Source: Paraphysomonas bandaiensis (lineage: Eukaryota; Chrysophyceae). Taken from it: DNA of 64,000 nucleotides. Of this stretch, positions 1 through 9,175 are shown piece after piece. The stretch lies in the NCBI GenBank assembly GCA_965644295.1, contig CBFFRP010000074.1, positions 62,001 through 126,000 of the forward strand, given 5' to 3'. The position numbers and the translations under genes are program-made. The notes under the pieces were generated by a model. That model ran no database searches. It was not told where the DNA came from and was given only the letters and a program-made list of their open reading frames with translations. Numbering within the stretch: position 1 is the first letter of the stretch; every line of letters begins with the position of its first letter.

Positions 1-131
1 AATATATATATATTAAACATGGTAATAATCTGCTCTCTATATATGCTGGCTGCGTAAACAGCTAATGAAGAGGCCATTGCAGTAACCGTGCGGGTATATA
101 TAACTTCGACATAGTAGAAAAAGCACAATAC

Positions 132-546
132 CTATCTGAAAGCTTCTCGTGTGCACTATGAATGGCCTGGAATAGTGGTGTCGTCTGAGGGTTCTTATCT
201 GTAGAAGCTGTTGTCAAAAACACACGCCTACTTCATCTTCGTACACACCTGGGTGGTACTTGAGAGCCATCTTCTTATATGCTTTTCTAACATCAACAGT
301 CTGAGCACCAATAGGCAACCCCAGTGCTTCGTACGGGGAGTTGGCTAGTAGAGCAAGCCCTTTCTTAAGAGTGGCTCCCGCATCCACCACACCAGGTGGT
401 GGAGTACCCTCTGAAACCGCCGACATATCATTCTTCAAGAGTAATTCTACTCCTTCTTTCGCCTCTTGACCGGTTCCTTTGGAGATTAATACCTGAGCTC
501 GCTTGGAAATGTCCACAGGAACATATATTGAGGGAGGAGCATTCAT
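132..546 (-). CDS. J-domain (DnaJ-like) protein, 5' part, cut by the left edge
   Basis: Exon 1 is 546..249 and exon 2 is 198..132; further exons lie beyond the window. Unspliced, the J domain reads KYHPG and stops. Removing a 50-bp GT-AG intron (248..199) restores KYHPDKN, so the HPD tripeptide that stimulates Hsp70 ATPase is present and is split by the intron. About 75 residues without a recognised domain precede the J domain, which begins near SPYEALGL (residues 70-77) and continues through helix III/IV (AIHSAHEKLSDR). No signal peptide or membrane segment is visible, so a cytosolic or nuclear co-chaperone is likely. The ATG at 546 is the first in frame. The subfamily cannot be set without the C-terminus; a second donor (GTATTG at 131) marks the end of what can be read. 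Confidence 0.82.
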
Positions 547-1251
547 ATGCTGATTAATTTATGACTCTACTGATAGGGAGTGATTTCGGTTGAATTATGA
601 GAGTTAAATAGATGAAAAGGAGGGGAAATAATGATGATTAAGTTGTTGAAAGGATGGGAAGGGTGGAAATGAATAACATTCTTGGATATGTTAAGTATTA
701 ATATCAAACAAATGAGGAATAGCTTTACAGATGTCTGTATATGATATTAACAGTTAAATACTGTCATATAGTATAGTACATATAATACAGAGATAATACT
801 GTGTTGTAGGAAAATAACTCCTGCTTTTTGGGTGTATATTTCAGTGATTTTGTATCGAAACCACAGAAATATAGAAACATTTGTAGGATATATAAGGAAA
901 AAAAATCATAGGCAATATATATACATCTATACGTTAAATTCCACGTATATCGTGTAGTAAATCGGGGAATACATCGTTCTATATTCTATATACACTGCAC
1001 TGCTACTGTGTAGTATATTCATATACATATACTTCATATAGGAGCATATGGTCTGTTGCATTGCGTATATATGTATATATCATAACTAGCTAATCCACTG
1101 ACTTAACAGCAATAACAGTGTATAGTGTGCTATCTACAAGCAAAGAATATTACTTGATATTTTGATAATCTCAATCCCTCATCTCTTCACAAGTAAAGCA
1201 TAAGTAATTCACTATTGAAGTAATTCCTGTATTTATAAACTGTGAAACAAG
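547..1251. other. Intergenic spacer between divergent genes
   Basis: AT-rich spacer between the J-domain gene (leftward) and the PRA1 gene (rightward), so it should hold both promoters. There are many TATATA runs but no element I can assign, and no RNA gene or conserved ORF. Confidence 0.6.
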
Positions 1252-1932
1252 ATGCTCCGAGATGTTATTGGATTGAAGAACAGCCAAATCGTGGAAGATG
1301 AATTAGGAGATTTAATTGAACAGCTCAAAGTGCTTGGATGGAAAGATATGCGCCCTTGGAATGAATTTTTTGCTGTCTTTAAACCTCCCCAGTGGGATTA
1401 TAGATCACTCGAACAAAGAATTACAGCTAATTTTTTATTCTACCGAACGAATTATGTGGCAATATTTTGTGGAGTTTTTGTGGTGCGCATTATACTCGCT
1501 CCAGTATTATTTCTATGCATTACCTTGTGTGCCGCGGGCTCTTTTGCTACCATTACATTATGGAAGGATACGTTACGTGTTGGAGATATTGAAATCAACG
1601 AGAAGATGAAAATGACAATTTGTGCTGTCATTTCATTTGTGTTCTTGGGACTCTGTGGGGCTCTTGAGTTTCTTTTATGGGGAAGTATTATAGGTTTATT
1701 CCTGGTTTCGTTACATATGGTATTCCGACCGAGAAGTGTTTCTTCCCAGGGAAACAAGTATTATGAGGAGTCGAAACTGTCCAATCACGACTGGAGTGGA
1801 ACTTATGCTACGCCAAGTTCCGCTGCCATTTTGACTAAGGATGACCCCGAGGCCCCAGTTGCAGCGTCACAAGAGCCCAATGATATCTATAGAGGTGGCC
1901 TCACATCAACGTCTATGAGGAAACGGAACTGA
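1252..1932 (+). CDS. PRA1 family protein (prenylated Rab acceptor / ARL6IP5-like)
   Basis: Single-exon ORF of 226 residues starting at ATG 1252. The N-terminal block (MRPWNEFFAVFKPPQWDYRS, then an R-x-x-x-NFLFYRTNY stretch) matches the PRA1 signature, in which an arginine and an N-x-x-Y-Y-x-x-NY motif precede the first hydrophobic hairpin. Two hydrophobic pairs follow (about residues 70-105 and 125-165), each long enough to cross or dip into the membrane twice, as in this family. Family members sit in ER/Golgi membranes and bind prenylated Rab GTPases or modulate trafficking. The C-terminal 60 residues are polar, longer than in animal PRAF proteins, and have no motif I know. No intron is needed. 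Confidence 0.85.
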   Translation: MLRDVIGLKNSQIVEDELGDLIEQLKVLGWKDMRPWNEFFAVFKPPQWDYRSLEQRITANFLFYRTNYVAIFCGVFVVRIILAPVLFLCITLCAAGSFATITLWKDTLRVGDIEINEKMKMTICAVISFVFLGLCGALEFLLWGSIIGLFLVSLHMVFRPRSVSSQGNKYYEESKLSNHDWSGTYATPSSAAILTKDDPEAPVAASQEPNDIYRGGLTSTSMRKRN

Positions 1933-2787
1933 TTCCTAGCTAGGTGCATGAGATTGGATATGAATGGATGAGCATAGCGTTGTGCAGTAAAAGTAGTGGT
2001 ATTTAAATAGTGTATTCCGCTCATTGTAGGGTAGTTTTTCCTGGTGTAATAACTTTGTTTTGATACCTTTACTGACAAGATGTGGGCATCAGGTGTTTTA
2101 CTTTTTACTTGTATGGGGGCTTGCCATAACTAGCATTACTTGACTACAGCAGGCTGCACCCTATGATTATTTTAATTTATAATTGTGTGAATGTTCTCAA
2201 AGGTTAAAAAGACAGAAAAGCTGGTGCGATATAAAGCAATGTTCTAAATGCACTGCACGGAGTACCGGAACTCAGGCAGAATAGTGCTTCCGAATCCCGA
2301 ACGAATCCCAATTAGGTTCCCTTCGCATTGACAGTGAAGTGCCTTTTCGACTCTGCTTTTAAGTTACAACTACATATCGTTGACTTTTATGCTGCTATAC
2401 GCTTACTAACATTCTGTAGCTAGGTTGAGCACCCCTAACTACTAACTAGTCGACTTAATAACATTTTTGTGCTTTCTGTATTCACAACATCCATTCGGAG
2501 CATACAACGTAATTCATAAGTGTACTAGTTATTCAACTTATATCATATAGCTCATTCCATGTCCCGGAGCACGCTTCTTTTCTGTTCAGCTATATTTGGA
2601 CCGTTTACTTTTGAAGCTTCATTTACCGTGTAGTGTGGTATGTAGTCCTAGTTTGTTATTTTTAATATACGCATTTCACCCCACAGCTCTTATCATAGTA
2701 ATACATTAAAAAAAGATTCATTAGTCGTATACACAAGCAGGAATATATATTATAGGATTTAAGACATTGAATGCAAAATAACATGCC
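1933..2787. other. Intergenic spacer between convergent genes
   Basis: Lies between the 3' ends of the PRA1 and phosphomevalonate kinase genes. I see no coding potential, RNA gene or repeat with another copy in the window. Confidence 0.6.
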
Positions 2788-3396
2788 TCAGTCGTCATTC
2801 AGTTTTACATTTTCAAGTCTGTTATTTACTTCGGCCATTAATGCTCTAAAATCCCTTTGGAACACATCACTGTTATTGTCGTTGTGAATAACAAAGTCCC
2901 AGTTATTGTATCGGTCAAGGCCACACTCCGAGTCTACGTCATCCACCCCAGTTGTGAATTCCCAACCCCTTTCCTTGCGAGTTTCGTCACTCGACACAAT
3001 TCGAACAGTTTTCGTAAGAGCTCCCCATAGCGGATGAGAAAGAAAGTACTCAATGTCAGTTGATCTTCTAGCATCTGATATAATTAGTACGGATTTATCG
3101 GCTCCTTGACATGTTAACCGTGCGAAATATCCAGGATCAGCATTTCTCTTCTCCACACCCCATCGAATCATATCCTCTCTATACCTCTCTTTGTATGAAT
3201 CCGCACTTAACAAACGTTCATAATCCAATCCATGTTCATCAGCATAAGCTTTTTTTAAAGGCGCCGATAGACGTCTGATTTCACAGACATCACTAGAGAG
3301 CTCTTGTGCAATTAAATCCGTCACAAAGTCTTTACCGCTTTTTCGTTTGCCACTAAATACCAAAACAATAGATTGAGGACATTGAGGGGTCGTCAT
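2788..3396 (-). CDS. PMVK: Phosphomevalonate kinase, animal type
   Basis: Single exon, 202 residues, about the length of animal PMVK (192). It phosphorylates mevalonate 5-phosphate to the diphosphate in the mevalonate route to isoprenoids and sterols. The order of motifs matches animal PMVK: P-loop-like GKRKSGKDFVTDLI (residues 16-29), a RLSAPLKKAYADEHGLDYERLL block, YKERYREDMIRWGVEKRNADPGYF with its conserved RWG and ADPG, a SDARR block, and GWEFTTGVDDVDSECGLD near the C-terminus. This family is unrelated to the GHMP-fold ERG8 kinase of fungi and plants. No targeting peptide is evident, so it could be cytosolic or peroxisomal. The neighbours are not pathway genes. Confidence 0.93.
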   Translation of the reverse strand: MTTPQCPQSIVLVFSGKRKSGKDFVTDLIAQELSSDVCEIRRLSAPLKKAYADEHGLDYERLLSADSYKERYREDMIRWGVEKRNADPGYFARLTCQGADKSVLIISDARRSTDIEYFLSHPLWGALTKTVRIVSSDETRKERGWEFTTGVDDVDSECGLDRYNNWDFVIHNDNNSDVFQRDFRALMAEVNNRLENVKLNDD

Positions 3397-4734
3397 GATT
3401 TACCAGGGGTGGCTATGCAGGTCTCTTATTGTATATGCTCATATAGTGAAATTGTTGGGTAGTTTTGTGGACAGTAAGAGCAGTTCTACACTGTATCAAA
3501 ACTGTATATTTTTGTGACAAAATATGCCAATTTCGTGAGTAAAAGTCACAGTTTCCAGTAGATTACTAGAAAAAAGGAAACTTTTTCGCAGCCTGAAAGA
3601 TACGCAGACCTGCTTGACTTAATGTACCCACACTGAGTACATACATACATGGAGATGGTGATTTAAAAGGATAACAGCCAGTTCACTGTTACAATGCATC
3701 TTTGTCCTATTATCTCGCTTGTATAATGTTGATAGGTGCCGTGCTATAGAAGCTATGAGATAAAGATATTAATGTAAATCTTATTGATTCTTATCAACTG
3801 AATTATTGAGATTGTATGATCCACAAACATACATATGAGCTTAGATAGTAGCAGCTCTATGCTTGTATGTGATGATTTAGCCTGGTATAGTTTATGATAC
3901 TCCATCGTCGGATGCAGTGCGTGGGAGTTGTGTGCGTATAGTAGATGGATTACTATTCTATAGTTTGAGACAGATTCTTTGTCAGGTAGTACGCAATCGT
4001 CAACACTTTTTCTCTTCTTTGAGATGAATTCTTCACTTTGTATTAATGTTTCAGCATTTAGCATTTAGCAAAGTTGAATAATATCTATGAACTGTCAAAA
4101 GGCTTTCAATATTTGACATTAGCTTATAACCAATATCTTTTAACATAAAGCGTCTGATTAATCTCGTGTATTGGGTTTACCAAATATATATGTACTACTG
4201 ATATGTACTACTACCAAATATATATGTACTGCGTAATTAATTTACTACCATTAATGGAGTTATATATTATGAAAAGGTTACTTAATAGTCTTAAACTGTT
4301 CGATATAATACTGTTAAAAAAGTGATCGTAGCATTTATTCTTTATTCAATATTCTGTAGGTACATCTATGTGACGATTCACTCTACATCATGCGCTCAAT
4401 AATCAACAATATAATAATTGGAGCAGATATCTGACCCAACTATAATATTATGATCGGGCTATCCATTGCTAAAAATTATTTCTGTGCTGGTCGTGACGAT
4501 GTTGCCATGGTTGTATAAAGCTAAAATATATCGTTTCAGAATAGATATAATGAAACATGCGTGTACTTTTCAACTCGTAACTCAATGAGAGTAGGAATGA
4601 TGGCTGTATTAATGGTCATAAAACAAAGTGCATGCCAAGCATTGAGACTGGTACAAATGACATAATGATATGTACTGCTCAACACTATTGACTACTGGCT
4701 TCTATATCAAATATCATTAAAAAAAGTGAATAAA
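3397..4734. other. Intergenic spacer with a short local duplication
   Basis: No convincing gene. A 103-codon ORF on the minus strand (4064..3753) lacks any conserved feature. The 18-mer ACCAAATATATATGTACT occurs twice, near 4179 and 4213. The 3397-3700 part is the likely promoter of the phosphomevalonate kinase gene. Confidence 0.5.
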
Positions 4735-5730
4735 TTACAAAACCGTAGGCTGGGATGACTTCCGCCGCTTCAATCGCTCCCTCAAATTCGTATGTCGATA
4801 TGAGCGGTAGGCGTGTCCATTATGAATGCTATAATTCTTTCGTGATCCGTATACAACTTCCGGTGTAAGATGAGAACAAGGAGATGGCAGAGTATAGTTG
4901 AAACAATAATAGTCATCATATAATAGCCAACAGAGCGCTCTGACGTAGCGCTCATCTGTGAGAGCATTGTTGAAGGCGTGCTTTGCAGAAATCCATCCGG
5001 ATGAGGGGTGATTAATGATGGAGCTATTGAACTTATTCTCAAAACCAGCAGCTGCCGCCACTACACCCCAGTCAGTCGTAAAGTTCTCAAGTTTCCCAAC
5101 ATACGACACATTGTATTCAGCTCTAAGTGCTCCGCTCATCGAATAAACATGAGGCGCATTCGAAAGACTTTTTATATTTAGGTCAAGTAGGTTATTTATT
5201 TCGCGCTTTAGCTCTGAAGCACTAATGTTGGCCGAATTTGTCGTCCTACACAATTCACCACAGCGCACAAGATACTCTCGCATCCCTGCCTCAAAATGAC
5301 TGATTGGTTCACGGACGAATGTAAAAACAAATGGCTTGATGCTATATTCATGAAGGTAAGACAGATAGGCTGTCGTGTTTTCATGAAACGTGGGGTGACC
5401 GTTCAATGCATGATTGCGCCGGTGGAGAGATTGTCGTCGTAAATTGGCACGAATAACTGAACTACCACACTTGTAGATATTTACATACGTAGTAGGTTGA
5501 ATAGTGGTGTTGTATAGACCAACACCGCTTGAAAAGCTGTAAAATATAGATATAAGGCCCTTTTCGTATTCTGAAAGCCGTTTATCAACCATACCAACAG
5601 CTGCACGAGCCATGGTCCACTGATGTAGATGCTGTTCAATGGTATGGTGTGGGCAAGTCACATAGCCAGTAGTAAAAGTTGAAAGAAGTACGAATGCCAT
5701 CGAGATAATCTTGATGGAAACATACACCAT
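4735..5730 (-). CDS. Sulfotransferase family protein, predicted type II Golgi membrane enzyme
   Basis: 331 residues from ATG 5730; the frame opens slightly earlier but without ATG. Residues 4-23 are hydrophobic and would act as a signal anchor, leaving a lumenal catalytic domain. The stretch KCGSSVIRANLRR near residue 95 resembles the 5'-phosphosulfate loop (K-x-G-S/T-S/T) of PAPS-dependent carbohydrate sulfotransferases. FVFTFVREPISHFEAGMREY near residue 135 resembles the 3'-phosphate site (R-x-P-x-x-R/H-x-x-S), including the REP. Several N-x-S/T sites and paired cysteines fit a lumenal domain. The acceptor sugar cannot be predicted. No other exon seems required, because both motifs and a plausible C-terminus lie in one frame. 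Confidence 0.72.
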   Translation of the reverse strand: MVYVSIKIISMAFVLLSTFTTGYVTCPHHTIEQHLHQWTMARAAVGMVDKRLSEYEKGLISIFYSFSSGVGLYNTTIQPTTYVNIYKCGSSVIRANLRRQSLHRRNHALNGHPTFHENTTAYLSYLHEYSIKPFVFTFVREPISHFEAGMREYLVRCGELCRTTNSANISASELKREINNLLDLNIKSLSNAPHVYSMSGALRAEYNVSYVGKLENFTTDWGVVAAAAGFENKFNSSIINHPSSGWISAKHAFNNALTDERYVRALCWLLYDDYYCFNYTLPSPCSHLTPEVVYGSRKNYSIHNGHAYRSYRHTNLRERLKRRKSSQPTVL

Positions 5731-6750
5731 GACAGTCCACAAAATGTGGACGGAATTGCAATCCCTCTACTCCTCGTTCCTGTGTGTATACGTGTGATAA
5801 CAATACATTTTAAATCTCACACACAATCCTCTCACACAACAACAACTTTTGTAATGGCTATGTGACTGAAAGGTGAATGGTTACGTTGCTTGTGTACCCC
5901 TGTATAAACCACTTATCCAGCCAAGTACGTAGCCCACTGCTACAAGATACTATACAACAATAATCATAACTACAAAAAACAGGTGCCAAAACAAATGAAA
6001 TCAATATTATAGAGAATATACAAATATGATTGGCTGTTAAGAATCTTTTTCGAACTCGAAACAAGTATAGCAAATAAAATTTATGAAATGCAGTAATAAT
6101 CACAATGATTGGTTGACTTCATATTTACCATATGTATACATAGAATCGGCATCCTTTGTATATTTTTGTTCCAAGATGCCTCAAATATTGAGACAATAAT
6201 TATCTGTATTCCAGCCGTAGTTGTACTGCAGTAATATAAAAAGAATTTTGCTTCAATTTATTCCCGAAAACGATGCTGACTGCCGATACGATAGAAAGTG
6301 TAGGATAGAAAGTATCTATAGAACCATATGGTTCTCTCATCGCCCATGTGTCTACTTCATATCTATCACTTCCTTCATATATACCTATAGGCTAACTATG
6401 TATCATATGCTCACTCATGTATCTTGACTTCATAAGATTGACTTGACTATACTCATATATATAGTTACATATACAGATACATCACTAACAATGACCTCTT
6501 CCAGTCTATCTCATCAAACAAGTCACTCATTAACACTCATCTCTCATAATGAAAGTTTAATTTTACAATACGATGAAGCGAATGATCTCAATTCATATGT
6601 ACGTTACTTATATATACATATAGCGAGATGTTTATATATATATTCTATTAGTGTTTCTGTGTATCGTTACACGAGCTTATATCTACATTATGTGGCATAT
6701 GGAAACACACGGATGCTTCAAGGATATCATATGAACGTCTATCTACAGCA
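5731..6750. other. Intergenic region between divergent genes, containing a dispersed repeat
   Basis: Separates the sulfotransferase (leftward) from choline kinase (rightward). A perfect inverted repeat GTCCACA-AAA-TGTGGAC lies at 5733-5749, just upstream of the sulfotransferase start, and could be a small regulatory site (inference). The dispersed repeat at 6145-6288 is listed separately. The small ORFs here are AT-rich and unconvincing. Confidence 0.5.
6145..6288 (+). repeat. Dispersed repeat A, copy 1 (MITE-like, about 145 bp)
   Basis: About 145 bp that matches 16773-16919 along almost its whole length, with scattered substitutions and small indels. It starts ATCGGCATCC and ends GACTGCCGAT, so the outer 7 bp are inverted copies (ATCGGCA / TGCCGAT). 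Flanking sequence is unrelated between copies. A short non-coding element with small terminal inverted repeats is the simplest reading; I could not find a convincing target duplication. Confidence 0.72.
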
Positions 6751-7857
6751 ATGTCCAATCGAGTCTTTGTAGTAAGGAATGACAACTCGATAGAAAACAC
6801 TGTAGAGCCTATGGTCGTTTTAGTCAGAGTATTGGGTTCTTCAGGACATATACAAACATCACCTGCAGAGGTGAGATTTGATGCTGTTGTTTTACATGAA
6901 AGTATTCATATGTATACTATTCAGAAGGAACGTCAACGTATTCTGTTTGCCGCTGGTTTAGTCCCCAGATGGTTTGGCATTTTCGGTAACGGTAGAGTTG
7001 AGGAATTTATCACGTGTGAACCAATTTCTGCGAGTACTTTCCGTACACCCGAAGTATTCCACTCTCTAGCAAGGAAGTTACATAAAGTTCATTCTCTTTT
7101 ACCGCACATGGTGACATCTCAAGCATGCTCCATTCGTGATGGTTTGTGGGAAAAACTGACTGGACAACAAGACAAAGCTATGAAGGCTATGGAAACCTTG
7201 CGTCATCTTTATTGCAAAGGATCTGCAGAAAAAGGCAATTCTGAACGAAACGATGTACTGCAAGATATATCCCAGTGGGGGCTTTTTGATTACACATCCA
7301 CTCCCCTTCTATCCGCAGCACTAAGTTCTTCCTCACCACTCGTGTATGCCCATTGTGACTTACATCATTGTAATGCACTGCTTATCCCGTCTCAAGATAA
7401 TTCTTCATACCCCTCCTGGAAGAGTGTCTTTCAAGACGGTTACCTTATCATCGACTATGAGTATGCAATGGTCACCACTCGAGGATTTGACATCGCGAAT
7501 TTTATATGTGAAACAACTGCTGACTACGAGAGCTCTTTGCCGCATGTAATGGACTGGGGTATATTCCCCTGTAAGGAGAAAAGAATTCAAATGTATGTCG
7601 AATACTTGAGAGAGGAGGTTCATATCGATTCTTTGTGTAGCAAAGATCTGCTCTCATCGTGTCTTAGCTTAGACAATGAGGTAATGGCATATGTGCCATT
7701 TGTGCACCTCCAGTGGGCCCATTGGGGAATTATCAAGGCATCGGAAACGCCTTTCAAGCCAGGAGATTTTGATTACCTTATGTACGCTTATAGTAGATAC
7801 AAAGAATATATGAAGCACGTTCTTTGTATGAATACTAACAATGATTCTTCAGAGTAG
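6751..7857 (+). CDS. Choline/ethanolamine kinase
   Basis: Single exon, 368 residues, starting at ATG 6751. It catalyses the first step of the Kennedy pathway, ATP-dependent phosphorylation of choline or ethanolamine, in the cytosol. The N-terminal lobe has LVRVLG, then ERQRILFAAGLVPRWFGIFG and a GRVEEFI stretch, as in the family. The Brenner (phosphotransferase) motif is present as HCDLHHCN (residues 201-208), with catalytic Asp203 and Asn208. The metal-binding motif is IDYEYA (Asp235), followed by TTRGFDIANFICE, the typical CK/EK C-lobe signature. The usual H-N-D-L-x-x-G-N has Cys in place of the first Asn and of Gly; these positions vary but should be noted. Substrate preference cannot be read from sequence. 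Confidence 0.93.
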   Translation: MSNRVFVVRNDNSIENTVEPMVVLVRVLGSSGHIQTSPAEVRFDAVVLHESIHMYTIQKERQRILFAAGLVPRWFGIFGNGRVEEFITCEPISASTFRTPEVFHSLARKLHKVHSLLPHMVTSQACSIRDGLWEKLTGQQDKAMKAMETLRHLYCKGSAEKGNSERNDVLQDISQWGLFDYTSTPLLSAALSSSSPLVYAHCDLHHCNALLIPSQDNSSYPSWKSVFQDGYLIIDYEYAMVTTRGFDIANFICETTADYESSLPHVMDWGIFPCKEKRIQMYVEYLREEVHIDSLCSKDLLSSCLSLDNEVMAYVPFVHLQWAHWGIIKASETPFKPGDFDYLMYAYSRYKEYMKHVLCMNTNNDSSE

Positions 7858-7941
7858 CCAATTCCTTTATACCTGAGTTGATTATGCTTCTAGACAGTGT
7901 ATATAATTGCATTAAACAATATAGCAGTGAACTCCGTGAAT

Positions 7942-8440
7942 GTTTTATTATTAATATAACAAACTGGCGTGTAAGAGTCAGAACTAATGTAGCGTTGCAA
8001 TTAACTAACTGGTTCTTAACTCTGATATCCTACTATATCTAACGCTACGAAAGCTCCTTGTGCGTCCCAGCAAGAACCACTTTCGCTCAATCACTCAGAG
8101 CAAACGCAGAGAGAAAGCAGAATGGTGATATACCTGACATCTGCTAACTTCAGGACTTTTTAGTCCTTAAGGTAAACGGCCCAGATACTTGACTTCAGCA
8201 GGTAGCCCAATACCCTCGATGTCCTTGAGGTGGTCCCAGTCCCGGATGCTCTTGAAGTGGGTCCATTCCCAGATGCCTGTTCATTCGTCAGGGCCCAAAG
8301 ACGTCAACACAAGTGACACTTATTGGGCTATGAGTGGAAAATTAGCTGCTTTTTATGTTTGCAGCTCACGTTAGTTACCCCGGAGTAATATATCCGGTAC
8401 TTATCTCCCAGAACACCACGAAAAGGTGCGAGTCCGACAT
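7942..8440 (+). mobile_element. Palindromic MITE family B, copy 1 (longest copy)
   Basis: The left part (GGCGTGTAAGAGTCAGAAC near 7972, then TTAACTCTGATATCCTACTA near 8020, then a stretch to about 8150) matches the reverse complement of the right half of the element at 62561-62810, and more loosely the element at 50575-50976. The right module (about 8366-8440), with hairpin CCGGA..TCCGG followed by GGTACTTATCTCCCAGAACA, recurs at 50873-50935. Between them are two diverged 27-bp tandem copies (about 8220-8273, ATGTCCTTGAGG.. / ATGCTCTTGAAG..). It is non-coding. The outer limits are approximate. Confidence 0.65.
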
Positions 8441-9175
8441 TGTTGAGGGATTAAACAATGATGAGGCTTTATAAAATATATAATCTAATTGCATGAATAT
8501 ATAGTTTTCAGCAACACTATGCTATATGCTATATTATACGTGTTGGAATACGTATGGTTCTCTAAGATAGTCCAGTTTAGTTACTATAAACTTTTCTCAA
8601 CGATCTTAATTCTTAAAATGACCAATAGTCAATAATACGATGTTGTTGCTGATATTGCGCTAATATAAAGGTATTTTCTAGATTACGCATAACGCTTAGA
8701 GCCTCATATATTCGATATCTAATGTACACCACGCTTGGCACTTAGAGTATCAGCTTTTCGAACTATTTCTAACTTCTCTAATTACTCGACAGAAATTGTG
8801 ACTTCTATAGTTCATTTGGGCTGTGGCAACTACAGCGCAATGAAACGAAGGTACATGGGTATCATAATGAAATGAAACAAAAGTACATGGGTATCATACA
8901 CATAACTAATTAATATTCCTCCTATTAGTAGTAAACACAACACACGGCAGTTGTCTTATATTTACAGCAGTTCATGCATATGCTTAACTATATCTCAAAC
9001 CGCCATAAACTCTGCAATGCACGTTTGCTTCAGATAGTTCCAATAACAAGAACCTACTACTAATTCACTACAATATAGCAAAAACGCATTACATGGACTT
9101 CCACACCTAGTCGTGAAACACCACCACATACAGCCCATCTACTGCACAGACTATAGAGAACGAAGCTTTCAATAG
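8441..9175. other. Intergenic spacer
   Basis: No gene seen. A diverged tandem duplication of about 30 bp lies at 8836-8900 (two copies containing GTACATGGGTATCATA). Otherwise AT-rich and featureless. Confidence 0.5.

Noticed and set aside
1452-1757. Antisense ORF within the PRA1 gene
   Set aside because: Shadow frame of a clearly conserved coding sequence.
5858-6103. Small hydrophobic ORF on the minus strand
   Set aside because: 81 codons of AT-driven composition, no conserved features, no splice partners.
6443-6772. 109-codon ORF directly upstream of and overlapping choline kinase
   Set aside because: Composition is dominated by Y/I/S from AT-rich DNA. The kinase is complete from its own ATG at 6751.
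8405-8440. tRNA or tRNA-derived SINE suggested by GGTGCGAGTCC
   Set aside because: The T-arm stem does not pair and no A box or cloverleaf can be drawn. The copy at 50873 lacks the motif.
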